64,000 nt of DNA from Millisia brevis NBRC 105863 (GCF_001552615.1 NZ_BCRN01000008.1:62001-126000), one strand, 5' to 3'. Positions 53,196 through 64,000 are shown, counted from the stretch's first letter. The notes: generated from the letters alone by a model not told the origin. Program-made: numbers and translations.

Positions 53196-53240
53196 TCAGA
53201 ACCCGCCGCGGCGCCGAAGGAGCCGCGACACCGTGAGCAT
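53196..53240 (-). CDS. Putative leucine leader peptide (14 residues)
   Basis: On the minus strand an ATG at 53240 opens [14 protein letters not shown] and a stop. Three of the 14 residues are Leu, including an adjacent Leu-Leu pair coded CTC CTT; CTT is rare in such a high-GC genome. TAGAGT at 53254-53249 is a suitable -10 box that would put the transcript start within a few bases of this ATG, so translation would be nearly leaderless. A stem-loop follows, then leuA. Ribosome stalling at the Leu codons under leucine shortage would then control leuA. This is inferred from position and content; it is too short for statistics. Confidence 0.5.
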   Translation of the reverse strand: MLTVSRLLRRRGGF

Positions 53241-53405
53241 GCCTCAGAACTCTACTCCCCGAGTTGGGGTCGACCCGAATCGAGTCCGCACCCGGCGCCT
53301 CCCCACCCGGGGGCGAACGCGCCGTCGCCACCGGCCGGCGGGCTCGGTAAGCTGGTCAATTGTGTGCCGCGACCCATGCGGCCCGACAGTCCGAAAGGGG
53401 CAGTG

Positions 53406-55699
<2,294 letters not shown>

Positions 55700-55725
55700 T
55701 CGGCTCGGACGAGCGAGGTCACCGG

Positions 55726-56310
55726 GTGACGACGGGGACACCGCGCCCCGTCGCGCCGCGGTGGTGGCGACTGCTGGTGCGGCGGGTCATCCCGATCGCC
55801 GTGGCGGTGCTGTTCCTGGTTCTGCTCGTAGCGAGCTTGCCGCTCTATCCGAGCCTGATCGTCGTGGTTCTGGCGCTGCTGCCGCTGCTCGGCCTCGGTC
55901 TGATCTGGTGTGTCCTGGTCGGCGTACAGGTGTGGAAGTACCGCTGGGACAACGGCGCGTTGATCGCTCCGGCGGTCGGACTGATCATGGTGGCCGCGAT
56001 CGCGAGCGGCGCGATGCCCCGCCTCGGCTGGGAGGTCTCGAAGGGCGCCCTGACCGCCACCGCGCAATCCTGCGCTCCGACGTCCGATACGCAGTGGCGC
56101 GGCGTCTACCCCGTGCGGTCGGTCGATCGCGACGACGACGGCTGCCTGCTCTACATGGACACCACCTTCCTGGGGCCCGCCGGGATCGCCTACCGGCCGG
56201 AGGGAGTCGATCGCCTCGGCCTGCCGCCCGGAGAGGGGCAGATCGGATACACCGAGATGCCGGTCGGCCCCACCGATGGACCGTGGTACCAGTTCGAATT
56301 CGGCTGGTAG
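55726..56310 (+). CDS. Membrane protein of unknown function
   Basis: The 194-residue protein has three predicted membrane helices (about 20-38, 40-65 and 80-98; VLFLVLLVASLPLYPSLIVV then LALLPLLGLGLIWCVLVG). An extracytoplasmic domain of about 95 residues follows, with two cysteines (QSCAPT and DDGCLLY) that could form a disulfide. I recognise no family. The GTG start is 26 bases after asd, so it might be read through from the ask-asd operon. The coding pattern and Cys placement support a real gene. Confidence 0.75.
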   Translation: MTTGTPRPVAPRWWRLLVRRVIPIAVAVLFLVLLVASLPLYPSLIVVVLALLPLLGLGLIWCVLVGVQVWKYRWDNGALIAPAVGLIMVAAIASGAMPRLGWEVSKGALTATAQSCAPTSDTQWRGVYPVRSVDRDDDGCLLYMDTTFLGPAGIAYRPEGVDRLGLPPGEGQIGYTEMPVGPTDGPWYQFEFGW

Positions 56311-56624
56311 CGGCGCACTCGCCGGCGGGATCGGTGGGTCCCGCGGGGTCCCGGCGGCCGGCCGAGGTTAGGGCGTCATATCTTGACGTCTCCGAGTTCC
56401 GGACGATACTCGGATGTGGATGCACCACCGGTGGGCCGCGGTTCGAGCCGAATCGGACGTCGGCCCCGGATGGTGTGTTCCAGCCCGTGTGATGCGCGAC
56501 TATCCGTGTATCGCAAGACTTTTACGCAATTGAGCACGACGTGACGCCGGACCCGGTGGATCGGTCGTCGGACGCGCGTCGACCCCTCCCGCGCCGAACC
56601 CGGCCCGTCGGGAGGAGGCAGTGC
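56311..56624. other. Non-coding region before catalase
   Basis: About 310 bases without a convincing gene. The last 30 bases contain a strong GGAGGAGG ribosome-binding site for the catalase. A few AT-rich patches (TTTTACGCAATTG near 56520) may belong to its promoter. No FurA-type gene is next to the catalase, and no clear operator was identified. Confidence 0.6.
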
Positions 56625-58088
56625 ATGTCCGATCCGAAGCCGACGACCAACAACTCCGGAATCCCGGTGCCGAGCGATTCGGAATCCTTGACCAGCGGAG
56701 TCAACGGACCGGTCCTGCTGCACGACCACTACCTGGTCGAGAAGTTGGCCCAGTTCAACCGGGAACGCGTACCGGAACGCGTGGTTCACGCCAAGGGCGC
56801 GGGGGCGTTCGGCACCCTCGAGATCACCGAGGACATCTCGCGGTATACCAAGGTGGCCGCCCTGCAGAAGGGGGTGACCACCGAGGCGCTCGCCCGCTTC
56901 TCGACGGTCGCCGGCGAACAGGGCAGCCCCGACACCTGGCGCGATCCGCGCGGATTCGCGCTGAAGTTCTACACCTCCGAAGGTAACTGGGACCTGGTCG
57001 GCAACAACACCCCGATCTTCTTCATCCAGGACTCGATCAAATTCCCCGACTTCATTCGGAGCCAGAAGCGCTTGCCGCAGTCGGGATTACGCGATCACAA
57101 CATGCAGTGGGACTTCTGGACGCTCAGTCCGGAGTCGGCACACCAGGTCACCTGGCTGATGGGGGACCGCGGCCTCCCGAAGACGTACCGCCATATGGAC
57201 GGATTCGGCTCCCATACCTACCAGTTCTACCGGTCCGATACCGACCGCTGCTGGGTGAAGTTCCACTTCAAGACCGATCAGGGCATCGAATTCCTCACGC
57301 AGGATCAGGCGGACGAACTGGCCGGTTCCGCCCCGGATGTCCACCGCAAAGACCTCTTCGACGCGATCGAGCGCGGTGACTTTCCGAGCTGGACCCTGTA
57401 CGTCCAGATCATGCCGTACGAGGACGCGCTGACCTATCGCTTCAATCCTTTCGACCTGACCAAGGTGTGGTCCCAGAAGGACTATCCGCTGATCAAGGTG
57501 GGAAAACTGACGCTCGACAGGAATCCCGAGAATTTCTTCGCCCAGATCGAACAGGCCGCATTCGAGCCGTCGAATCTGGTCCCCGGTATCGCCGCAAGCC
57601 CCGACAAGATGCTCCTGGGGCGCATCTTCTCCTACGCGGACGCACATCGCTATCGCATCGGTACGAATTATGCCCAGTTGCCGGTGAACACTCCGAAGGC
57701 GCCGGTGAATTCCTACGCCAAGGAGGGGTCGATGACCTATCGATACAACCCGCCGAATACGCCGGTATACGCGCCGAACAGCTATGGAGGACCCGCGGCG
57801 GATACCGCCAGGTACGGGTACGACGGCTCCTGGGGCGGCTTCGAACCCCGATTCGAGCGCGCGGGTGTCGAGCGGCATCGCGATGACGGCGACTTCGTGC
57901 AGGCGGGCACCCTGGTGCGCGACGTCCTGGACGACGCCGCGCGGGAACGATTGGCGAACAACATCATCGGCCACGTCCTCGACGGTGTGCGGGAGCCGGT
58001 CCTGAGCAGGGTGTTCGAGTACTGGCATCAGGTGGATCCGGATCTCGGCAAGCGGGTGGAGGAGGGGGTCACCGCGGCGCGCGACTGA
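56625..58088 (+). CDS. katA: Monofunctional haem catalase
   Basis: The enzyme breaks down hydrogen peroxide. The 487-residue small-subunit catalase has the distal His55 ([12 protein letters not shown]), the Asn region [11 protein letters not shown], the haem-ligand Tyr motif [23 protein letters not shown] and the family signature [11 protein letters not shown]. The length is typical of clade 3 catalases, with no C-terminal flavodoxin-like domain. The ATG is 5 bases after GGAGGAGG. A strong 17-bp stem terminator follows 28 bases after the stop, so the gene is monocistronic. The symbol is by type, since several catalase gene names exist. Confidence 0.95.
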   Translation: MSDPKPTTNNSGIPVPSDSESLTSGVNGPVLLHDHYLVEKLAQFNRERVPERVVHAKGAGAFGTLEITEDISRYTKVAALQKGVTTEALARFSTVAGEQGSPDTWRDPRGFALKFYTSEGNWDLVGNNTPIFFIQDSIKFPDFIRSQKRLPQSGLRDHNMQWDFWTLSPESAHQVTWLMGDRGLPKTYRHMDGFGSHTYQFYRSDTDRCWVKFHFKTDQGIEFLTQDQADELAGSAPDVHRKDLFDAIERGDFPSWTLYVQIMPYEDALTYRFNPFDLTKVWSQKDYPLIKVGKLTLDRNPENFFAQIEQAAFEPSNLVPGIAASPDKMLLGRIFSYADAHRYRIGTNYAQLPVNTPKAPVNSYAKEGSMTYRYNPPNTPVYAPNSYGGPAADTARYGYDGSWGGFEPRFERAGVERHRDDGDFVQAGTLVRDVLDDAARERLANNIIGHVLDGVREPVLSRVFEYWHQVDPDLGKRVEEGVTAARD

Positions 58089-58116
58089 TCGTGGAGCCCG
58101 CTCGGCGGGCCCGCCC

Positions 58117-58155
58117 ACAAAGGGGACATACCTTCGCGAGGTATGTCCCCTTTGT
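58117..58155 (+). terminator. Strong terminator after catalase
   Basis: A perfect 17-bp stem (58117-58133 with 58139-58155) and a 5-base TCGCG loop. The 3' arm ends in TTTGT, a short T-rich end. It is among the strongest hairpins in the window. Confidence 0.9.
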
Positions 58156-58476
58156 CGCGCTCAGCCGGTTGGTCGGGAGATATGTGATCGATAACATTCG
58201 ACCGTAGCCGGTGCGGCGGGGTCATAGGTGAAATCGCCACCGCTAGCAGGTTGGTAACGGTCCGGTAAATACGCTGAAGATGATCTTGGTCACAGAGTGG
58301 ATAAACAGAACGTTTCGGGATGCCGGCAATAGCCCGGGCGCGCTGTATGACAAGACTGCTCGAATAATTCCGTTGATGGCATATCGGCACGAACTGGTGT
58401 AATTCTTGGACCGGATTCCTTTCGTGTGGATTGTGCAGATGCTCGAATATTCCCGACGATGTTTCGAGGAGTTACC
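58156..58476. other. AT-richer leader/promoter region of the SulP-carbonic anhydrase gene
   Basis: About 320 bases without a gene. Only a weak half-palindrome (TGTGATCGATAACA near 58184) and scattered AT-rich hexamers are visible. A GAGGAG ribosome-binding site at 58466-58471 ends the region. I see no riboswitch or small RNA. Confidence 0.55.
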
Positions 58477-60756
58477 GTGCCCGATGCCGTCTCACCAACA
58501 CCACTGCAGGACCGTCCCGTCGATATGCCGGCGCCCGAGGGCGCCGCCGGTCCCGGACGTGACCTGCGCTCCGACCTCGCTGCCAGCCTGGTGGTCTTTC
58601 TGGTAGCGGTGCCGCTGTCCCTGGGTATCGCCGTCGCCTCCGGGGCGCCGATTCAGGCCGGGCTGATCGCCGCCGTCGTCGGCGGTATCGTCGCCGGCTT
58701 CCTGGGGGGATCACCGCTGCAGGTATCCGGCCCCGCCGCGGGACTGACCGTGGTGGTCGCTGCGCTGGTCGCCGAATTCGGTTGGCAGGTAACCTGCTTC
58801 ATCACCGTCCTCGCAGGGCTGGTGCAGATCGTGTTGTCCGCCTCGCGGGTCGCCCGGTGGGCACTGGCGATCTCGCCGGTCGTGGTCCACGCGATGCTCG
58901 CCGGCATCGGCGTCACGATCGTGCTGCAGCAGCTGCACGTCCTGCTCGGTGACAACGCCCGAAGTTCGGCGTGGGCCAACCTGATCGGGCTGCCGACCTC
59001 GCTGCAGCAGATCAGCGTCGCCGACACGATGGTCGGGCTCGGGGTGGTCGCGATCATGGTGGCCTGGAAGCGGACCCCGGCGCGGGTGCGCCGCATCCCC
59101 GGTCCGCTGGTCGCGGTGGTCGCGGTGACCGCCCTGTCGATCCCGCTGGGTACCGAGGTGCGACGGATCGCTCTGGACGGCAACATCATCGATGCGATCG
59201 CGCTGCCCGAGGTGCCGGACGGGGCCTGGGGTTCGGTCGCCCTCGGTGTGCTGACCGTCGCCCTGATCGCCGGCGTGGAGTCGCTGCTGTCCGCCGTCGC
59301 GGTCGATCGGATGAGCCCGGGCCGCCGCACCAATCTCGACCGGGAACTGTTCGGGCAGGGCGCCGCCAATATGACCTCCGGTGCCCTCGGTGGCCTGCCG
59401 GTCACCGGTGTGATCGTGCGCAGCGCCACCAACGTCGAATCCGGTGCCACCAGCCGCGCCTCCGCGATCCTGCACGGAGTCTGGGTGCTGCTGTTCGCCC
59501 TGGTGGGTGTCGCCGCGCTGGAGGAGATTCCGTTGGCCGCGCTGGCCGGCCTGTTGGTGATGATCGGGATCGGGTTGATCAAGAAGCAGGACGTCACCCT
59601 CGCCCGGCGCACGGGCGATCTGATCGTCTACGTGGTCACCCTGGTCGCGGTGGTCTTCCTCAACCTTCTCGAGGGCGTCGCGATCGGTCTGGCGCTGGCG
59701 GTGGTCATCCTGCTGTGGCGGGTGGTGCGCGCCGGTGTCGACCTGCATCGCGTCCGCGACGATCTGTGGACGGTGTCGATCCACGGATCCTGTTCGTTCC
59801 TGTCCCTACCCCGGCTCGACAGCCAACTCGCCCGCATCCCGGCCGGGGCGCACGCGATCGTCGAGGTCGACGTCGACTACCTCGACCATCCGACCACGGC
59901 GGCGCTGCATGCCTGGCAGAGCGCACACGAGGCGGCCGGCGGCACGGTGACCGTCCGGGAGAAGGGCGAGTCCCGCCTCGCCCGCAGCCGCGATATCCGG
60001 CCCAGCCGTACCGTGCGACCCGGTACCGACGATTCGGCGCAGCGCTGGCGGGACCGGCAGACCGAGGCCGCGCACGCCCGACTACCGCAGCCGCTGCGCC
60101 GGCATCGCTCGCTGACGCACATCTTCGCCGGCATCGACCAGTTCCACCGGGGCCGGGCGGAGGACCTGCAGCGCAGCCTGGCGCCACTGGCGCAGACGCA
60201 GGACCCGGACACGATGTTCATCACCTGCGCCGACTCCCGGGTCGTGCCGAACGTGATCACCAGCAGCGGCCCGGGCGATCTGTTCACCGTCCGCAATGTC
60301 GGCAACCTGGTCCCCTCGCCCGAACACCGCGACGGTGACCGTTCGGTCGAGGCGGCCCTGGAGTTCGCGGTGTCCACCCTCGGGGTGACGTCGTTGATCG
60401 TATGCGGGCACTCGAACTGCGGCGCGATGAAGGGGCTGCTGGCCGACGAGCCGCTCGACGGCCCGGTCGGCGAGTGGCTGCGGCACGGCGACCAGGCGGT
60501 CGCGCTGCTGCGTTCCGGGCATCCGGTAGGGCGACAGGCGGCCGCCGCCGGCTTCGGCGAGGCCGACCAACTGGCGCTGATCAACGTCGCGCTGCAGGTG
60601 CAGCGGCTCGGCCGGCATCCGGTGGTCGGCCAGGCCGCGGCGGACGGGCGGCTGTCGATCGCCGGGCTCTTCTTCGACGTCGGCCGGGCCCGGATGCTGC
60701 ACGTGCGCGCCACGGAGATCGACGACCTCGCCGAGAACGCGGATCCGACGGGATAG
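58477..60756 (+). CDS. SulP-family anion transporter fused to beta-carbonic anhydrase
   Basis: The 759-residue fusion has a SulP transporter with about 11-12 membrane helices (residues 30-430; PLSLGIAVASGAPIQAGLIAAVVGG and SPLQVSGPAAGLTVVVAALV are family marks). A STAS-like domain (430-520) and a C-terminal beta-class carbonic anhydrase follow. The anhydrase zinc ligands are visible as C584-A-D586-S-R588 and H645-x-x-C648. Bicarbonate uptake or CO2/bicarbonate exchange directly coupled to hydration is likely, as in the homologous Rv3273 of M. tuberculosis. The GTG at 58477 is favoured by GAGGAG 5 bases upstream over an in-frame ATG at 58459. It is followed by tandem repeats, a terminator and tRNA-Pro. 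Confidence 0.95.
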   Translation: MPDAVSPTPLQDRPVDMPAPEGAAGPGRDLRSDLAASLVVFLVAVPLSLGIAVASGAPIQAGLIAAVVGGIVAGFLGGSPLQVSGPAAGLTVVVAALVAEFGWQVTCFITVLAGLVQIVLSASRVARWALAISPVVVHAMLAGIGVTIVLQQLHVLLGDNARSSAWANLIGLPTSLQQISVADTMVGLGVVAIMVAWKRTPARVRRIPGPLVAVVAVTALSIPLGTEVRRIALDGNIIDAIALPEVPDGAWGSVALGVLTVALIAGVESLLSAVAVDRMSPGRRTNLDRELFGQGAANMTSGALGGLPVTGVIVRSATNVESGATSRASAILHGVWVLLFALVGVAALEEIPLAALAGLLVMIGIGLIKKQDVTLARRTGDLIVYVVTLVAVVFLNLLEGVAIGLALAVVILLWRVVRAGVDLHRVRDDLWTVSIHGSCSFLSLPRLDSQLARIPAGAHAIVEVDVDYLDHPTTAALHAWQSAHEAAGGTVTVREKGESRLARSRDIRPSRTVRPGTDDSAQRWRDRQTEAAHARLPQPLRRHRSLTHIFAGIDQFHRGRAEDLQRSLAPLAQTQDPDTMFITCADSRVVPNVITSSGPGDLFTVRNVGNLVPSPEHRDGDRSVEAALEFAVSTLGVTSLIVCGHSNCGAMKGLLADEPLDGPVGEWLRHGDQAVALLRSGHPVGRQAAAAGFGEADQLALINVALQVQRLGRHPVVGQAAADGRLSIAGLFFDVGRARMLHVRATEIDDLAENADPTG

Positions 60757-60782
60757 CCGGCTGCAGGGACGTCGGACGCTTC

Positions 60783-60825
60783 CGGATACACGGACGTCCC
60801 GGATATACGGACGTCCCGGATATAC
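60783..60825. repeat. 17-bp tandem repeats after the SulP gene
   Basis: CGGATA(C/T)ACGGACGTCC occurs at 60783-60799 and 60800-60816. A third partial copy begins at 60817 and runs into the terminator palindrome. One base differs between the two full units. There is no coding frame across them. Confidence 0.85.
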
Positions 60826-60864
60826 GGAGAGGGTCCGTTCGGTAGTACCGAACGGACCCTCTCC
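60826..60864. terminator. 39-bp perfect palindrome, bidirectional terminator
   Basis: GGAGAGGGTCCGTTCGGTA and its exact complement flank a single central G, giving a 19-bp stem. It lies between the SulP gene (plus) and tRNA-Pro (minus), so it can terminate both. The minimal loop is unusual; in RNA the inner pairs would open. Confidence 0.8.
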
Positions 60865-60882
60865 TGCTATCTCGACCTAGCG

Positions 60883-60956
<74 letters not shown>

Positions 60957-61082
60957 CTTGCTGCCCGTCGTAGCGTACAGCAGCTATGCCCCGGACGTTA
61001 AACCGGCTGGTCAGAGCGCCGTAGCGGGCCATTTCCGGGCCCATGGGCGGGGACCCACCGGTGGCGACGAGGCTGTCGACGC

Positions 61083-62078
61083 TCAGACCGTCGCGGTGGT
61101 GCGCGGCACGCGAATAAGCTGCGAGGCGCGGGCGTTGCCGGGAGCGATCGGCTCGAGGGTGATCAGGCTGGCTTCCGGACGGCAGCAGAATCGGGCCGGG
61201 GCCCAGGGGCTGGTGCCGAGTCCCGCGGAGACGTGCAGGAGGGTGTGCTCGCCCCACTGCGAGAGTCCCTTCGCCCGGCTGCGGTCCAACTCGCAGTTGG
61301 TGATCACGGGCCCGTAGAAGGGCACACAGAGCTGTCCACCATGGGTATGCCCGGCCAGGACGAGTTCGTAGCCGTCGCGGGCGAACTGATCGAGGATGCG
61401 GGGCTCGGGCGAGTGGGTCAGCCCGATGGTCAGCGCCTCGGGATCGGCCGGTCCGGCGATCGTCGGGTAGCGGTCGCGGCCGATATGCGGATCGTCGACA
61501 CCGGCGATCGCGATGTGGTGGTCACCGATGGTGAAGGTGCGGTGCGAGTGGGTGGCGTCGAGCCAGCCCTGCTCGGTGAACGCCGCCCGCAGGTCCTGCC
61601 AGGGCAGCGCCTCCCCGCGCGGCTTCTTGGGCACGGTGCGGGTCAGATAGGTCAGTGGATTCTTCGGAACCGGCGCGAAGTAGTCGTTCGATCCGAACAC
61701 GAAGGCGCCCGGACGATTCAGCAGCGGTCCGAGCGATTGCACCACGGAGGGAACGGCCTTGGGGTGCGAGAGATTGTCGCCGGTATTGATCACCAGATCC
61801 GGCTCCAGCGAATCGAGACTGCGCAGGAAGTGCTGCTTGAGTCGCTGACTCGGCGTCATGTGCAGATCGGAGATGTGCAGGATGCGCAGCGGTGTCGTGC
61901 CCGGCGGGAGCATCGTCAAGGTCAGCGTGCGCAGCGTGAAGGCGTTGCGCTCGATCAGGGTCGCATAACCGATTCCGGCGGCTGTGAGAGCCGCACCGGT
62001 CAGCGCCGCGGTGGCCACATTGCCCAGAGTGGACGATGAGCCGGAGGTCGATCGGACGGGCAGGGCTGTACGGCTCAT
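61083..62078 (-). CDS. Membrane-anchored metallophosphoesterase (Rv3683 homologue)
   Basis: The 331-residue protein has an N-terminal hydrophobic helix at about 18-42 (NVATAALTGAALTAAGIGYATL) and a calcineurin-type phosphoesterase domain. The metal motifs are HISDLHMTPSQ (DxH), NTGDNL (GD), FGSNDY (GNHD-like, with Ser and Asp), LTHSPE and LAGHTHGGQ. These residues build a two-metal centre. The domain order and linkage to ponA2 match Rv3683. The natural substrate is unknown; cell-wall phospho-compounds are possible. The ATG at 62078 is used. A terminator hairpin lies between it and the upstream ponA2, so the two are probably separate transcripts. Confidence 0.92.
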   Translation of the reverse strand: MSRTALPVRSTSGSSSTLGNVATAALTGAALTAAGIGYATLIERNAFTLRTLTLTMLPPGTTPLRILHISDLHMTPSQRLKQHFLRSLDSLEPDLVINTGDNLSHPKAVPSVVQSLGPLLNRPGAFVFGSNDYFAPVPKNPLTYLTRTVPKKPRGEALPWQDLRAAFTEQGWLDATHSHRTFTIGDHHIAIAGVDDPHIGRDRYPTIAGPADPEALTIGLTHSPEPRILDQFARDGYELVLAGHTHGGQLCVPFYGPVITNCELDRSRAKGLSQWGEHTLLHVSAGLGTSPWAPARFCCRPEASLITLEPIAPGNARASQLIRVPRTTATV

Positions 62079-62148
62079 TCCTCGACAATACGCAACGGTG
62101 CGCCGTTCGCCGCATTTCGCGGCGCCGACCGACTGCGCCACACCCGCA

Positions 62149-62184
62149 CCGATATGGCGCCGGCATCGGGCGGCGCCATATCGG
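62149..62184 (-). terminator. Terminator hairpin after ponA2
   Basis: CCGATATGGCGCC (62149-62161) and GGCGCCATATCGG (62172-62184) form a 13-bp stem with a 10-base loop, 15 bases after the ponA2 stop. It has the same size and layout as the hairpin at 51195. Confidence 0.75.
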
Positions 62185-62199
62185 CGGAGTCTGCGCGCG

Positions 62200-64000
62200 T
62201 CAGGGCTGGCCGGGGGTCGCCGGGGTCGCGTTGTCGCCGGCGGCCGGGGTGTCGAGCTCCGGCAGGTCGATCGCGGGCGGGTTGCTGTCCGGTTCGGCCG
62301 GCGGCGGCGGCGCGGTCTGCACCGATCCATCGCTGACGTAGATGGTGATCGCCGAGCCGGGCACGGCGGAACCGGCCGGCGACGAGGAGAGCACCGTGCC
62401 GCGCGAGGCGGCGGCCGCGGTGGTCGACGGGGACACCGTGAAGCCCGCGGCCTCGAGGCGCTGGGTGGCCGCCGACTGCGACATACCCGCCACGTCCGGC
62501 ACCTGCGCCTGCTGCGAGCCGCGCACGTACCGGTCGTCGATCGGCGGCAGTGAGATGTCACCGAAGGTGGTTCCGATCGACTGCATCGCGCCGTACCAGG
62601 TTCGGGCCGGCTCGTTGCCGCCGTAGAGGTTGCCGCTCGAGCAGGGCCGGATCGGGAAGGAGCAGATCTGGCCGGGCGTCGGGGAATCGCCGTAGGTGTA
62701 GACCGCGCCCGCGAGGCGGTTGGTGAAGCCGAGGAAGCCGGAGGACATATTCGACTCGGTGGTACCGGTCTTACCGGAGACCGGGTAGGTCCAGCCGACG
62801 CTGCCGGCCGCGCCTGCGGCGGTACCGCCGGCCAGGTCGTCCCTCGACATCGCATTGGCCAGAGTGTTGGCCAGGCCCGGGTCGACGACCTGCTCGCAGG
62901 CCTGTTGGGTCAGCGAGACGGGGTTGCCGTTGCGGTCGAAGATCGAATCGATCGGCGACGGCGGGCACCAGCGGCCGCCCGAGGCGAGCGTCGCGGCGAC
63001 GTTCGACAGCTCCAGGGGGTTGACCCAGGTGGGGCCGAGGGTGAACGAACCGAGGTTCGCGGCCTTCTGGTAGTCGGCCATCGACTGCTCGCCGAAGCCG
63101 GAGGTATTGGGCTGGGCATAGGACCGCAGGCCCAGACGGACCGCCATGTCGACCGTCGGGGTGACGCCGACCTGCTGGATCAGCTGGACGAAGGGGGTAT
63201 TCGGCGACTGCGCCAGCGCGTCGGGGACCGACAGCGACGCCGGGTAGTTGCCGACGTTCTCGACGCAGTAGACCCCGGACGGGCAGTTGCGGGCGCCACC
63301 GTCACCGAGCCCGCGAACCTCGACGCGACGCGGAACCTGCAGGATGGCGCTGGTGCCGAGGCCGCGTTCCATCGCCGCGGCGACGGTGAAGACCTTGAAG
63401 ATCGAGCCCGCGCCGTGGCCGGAGAGGGCGTAGGGCTGCGGCTGGACGGTCTGGTTGGCGTCACCGTCGAGGCCGTAGGTGCGGCTCGACGCCATCGCCA
63501 TCACCCGGTGCGAGTCCTGGCCGGGGGCGATCACGTTCATCACGGTGGCGACGTCGTCGACCGTCGGGCTGGTGTTGCGCACCAGAGACGCCTTGACCGA
63601 GTCCTGGACACGCGGGTCGAGGGTGGTGCGGATCAGGTAGCCACCCTGGTTGACCTGTTCGCGGCTGATGCCCGCCTCGGCGAGGTACTGCATGGCGTAG
63701 TCGCAGAAGAAGCCGCGGTCACCGGAAGCGATGCAGCCCTGCGGCAGTCCCTGCGGCTCCGGCAGCACGCCGAGCGGCAGGTCCTTGGCGGCGCGGATCT
63801 CGTCCGCGCGGGCCGGGATGTTCTGGATCATCGTGTCGAGCACGGTATTGCGACGCTCGAGGACACCCTCGGGGTTGGTGTACGGGTTGAGCGCCGAACT
63901 CGACTGCACCATGCCGGCGAGCATCGCCGACTGGGTGAGCGAGAGGTCCTTGGCGTCGACGCCGAAGTAGGTGCGGGCGGCGTCCTGGATGCCGTAGGAG
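62200..64000 (-). CDS. ponA2: Bifunctional penicillin-binding protein PonA2 (3' part; 5' end outside window)
   Basis: The gene runs off the right edge; about 599 C-terminal residues are seen. They cover the end of the glycosyltransferase domain (YGIQDAARTYFGVDAKDLSL, then QSAMLAGMVQSS) and the transpeptidase with active-site GAGSIFKVFT (SxxK serine), QSPNTPF (SxN) and SGKTGTTE (KTG). A single PASTA domain (VPDVAGMSQSAATQRLEAAGF, then VSPSTTAAAASRG) and a Pro-rich tail follow. PASTA-bearing class A PBPs of Mycobacteriales are PonA2; they polymerise and cross-link peptidoglycan and help survival in stress. Two Cys-containing loops (CQD-type pairs such as QACEQ and GQICSF) may form disulfides outside the cell. 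Confidence 0.96.
   Translation of the reverse strand, partial: SYGIQDAARTYFGVDAKDLSLTQSAMLAGMVQSSSALNPYTNPEGVLERRNTVLDTMIQNIPARADEIRAAKDLPLGVLPEPQGLPQGCIASGDRGFFCDYAMQYLAEAGISREQVNQGGYLIRTTLDPRVQDSVKASLVRNTSPTVDDVATVMNVIAPGQDSHRVMAMASSRTYGLDGDANQTVQPQPYALSGHGAGSIFKVFTVAAAMERGLGTSAILQVPRRVEVRGLGDGGARNCPSGVYCVENVGNYPASLSVPDALAQSPNTPFVQLIQQVGVTPTVDMAVRLGLRSYAQPNTSGFGEQSMADYQKAANLGSFTLGPTWVNPLELSNVAATLASGGRWCPPSPIDSIFDRNGNPVSLTQQACEQVVDPGLANTLANAMSRDDLAGGTAAGAAGSVGWTYPVSGKTGTTESNMSSGFLGFTNRLAGAVYTYGDSPTPGQICSFPIRPCSSGNLYGGNEPARTWYGAMQSIGTTFGDISLPPIDDRYVRGSQQAQVPDVAGMSQSAATQRLEAAGFTVSPSTTAAAASRGTVLSSSPAGSAVPGSAITIYVSDGSVQTAPPPPAEPDSNPPAIDLPELDTPAAGDNATPATPGQP

Noticed and set aside
58180-58197. 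Possible CRP/GlxR site (TGTGA half) before the SulP gene
   Set aside because: Only one half-site fits; the second half does not match TCACA.
60783-60864. Possible CRISPR-like array
   Set aside because: Units of 17 bp are adjacent without spacers and there are fewer than three copies. No cas gene is in the window.

Overview
This is a high-GC actinobacterial chromosome segment, almost certainly from a mycolic-acid-containing member of the Mycobacteriales close to Gordonia, Williamsia or Rhodococcus. The backbone gene order follows the Mycobacterium tuberculosis chromosome as I remember it: dnaX (Rv3721c), a fatty-acid methyltransferase and FAD reductase pair (Rv3720/Rv3719), an SRPBCC protein (Rv3718c), YbaB (Rv3716c), recR (Rv3715c), gatD and murT (Rv3713/Rv3712), leuA, ask and asd (Rv3710 to Rv3708c), then ponA2 and its metallophosphoesterase neighbour (Rv3682/Rv3683). 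GTG starts, actinomycete-type pairs (SigK/RskA, NsrR/Hmp) and cell-envelope lipid genes agree. No insertion sequence, phage, CRISPR array or replication origin was seen.

Layout. 0-3.6 kb: an unknown repeat-tailed protein and dnaX. 3.6-31.7 kb: a large accessory block between dnaX and the Rv3720 homologue. It holds a secreted protein behind a perfect inverted repeat, a methyltransferase, a cation exporter and a putative acyl-glycolipid assembly and export locus (6.5-20.1 kb). That locus has a stand-alone acyltransferase, a glycosyltransferase-acyltransferase fusion, a second GT1 enzyme, a GT2 enzyme joined to a DrrAB-type ABC exporter, and three tandem PapA-like acyltransferases. After it come a nucleosidase, the fadA-fadB beta-oxidation operon, a SigK/RskA module divergent from a FAS1 lipoprotein plus lipocalin, an ECF41 sigma-factor operon and an MFS pump. 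30.5-34.6 kb: the tuberculostearic-acid pair tmsA-tmsB with a lactate-monooxygenase-like enzyme. 35.2-37.0 kb: an HTH/nucleotidyltransferase pair resembling an AbiE-type toxin-antitoxin, with the second gene frameshifted. 37.2-40.3 kb: ybaB-recR and murT-gatD. 40.3-43.9 kb: a GntR regulator, an acyl-CoA ligase and an enoyl-CoA hydratase. 44.0-47.4 kb: a three-gene operon with two solute-binding-like proteins, one fused to a VWA domain. 47.5-51.2 kb: alcohol dehydrogenase, nsrR-hmp and a sugar acetyltransferase. 51.3-55.7 kb: leuA, with a candidate leader-peptide attenuator, divergent from ask-asd. 55.7-64 kb: a membrane protein, catalase, a SulP-carbonic anhydrase fusion, tRNA-Pro(CGG), a phosphoesterase and the 3' part of ponA2.

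How the parts fit together. Envelope construction dominates: glycolipid assembly and export, 10-methyl fatty acids, peptidoglycan amidation (MurT/GatD) and peptidoglycan synthesis (PonA2). A second theme is redox and nitrosative stress (NsrR/Hmp, catalase, SigK/RskA). The best regulatory observations are twin divergent promoters with identical CCATCC-N15-CCGAAT architecture between the FAS1 lipoprotein and sigK, and a 27-bp palindrome before nsrR. The best candidate for an undescribed system is the 6.5-20.1 kb locus with its GT-acyltransferase fusion. The 44.0-47.4 kb operon is second. Functions come from motif reading and memory of families; no search was run.
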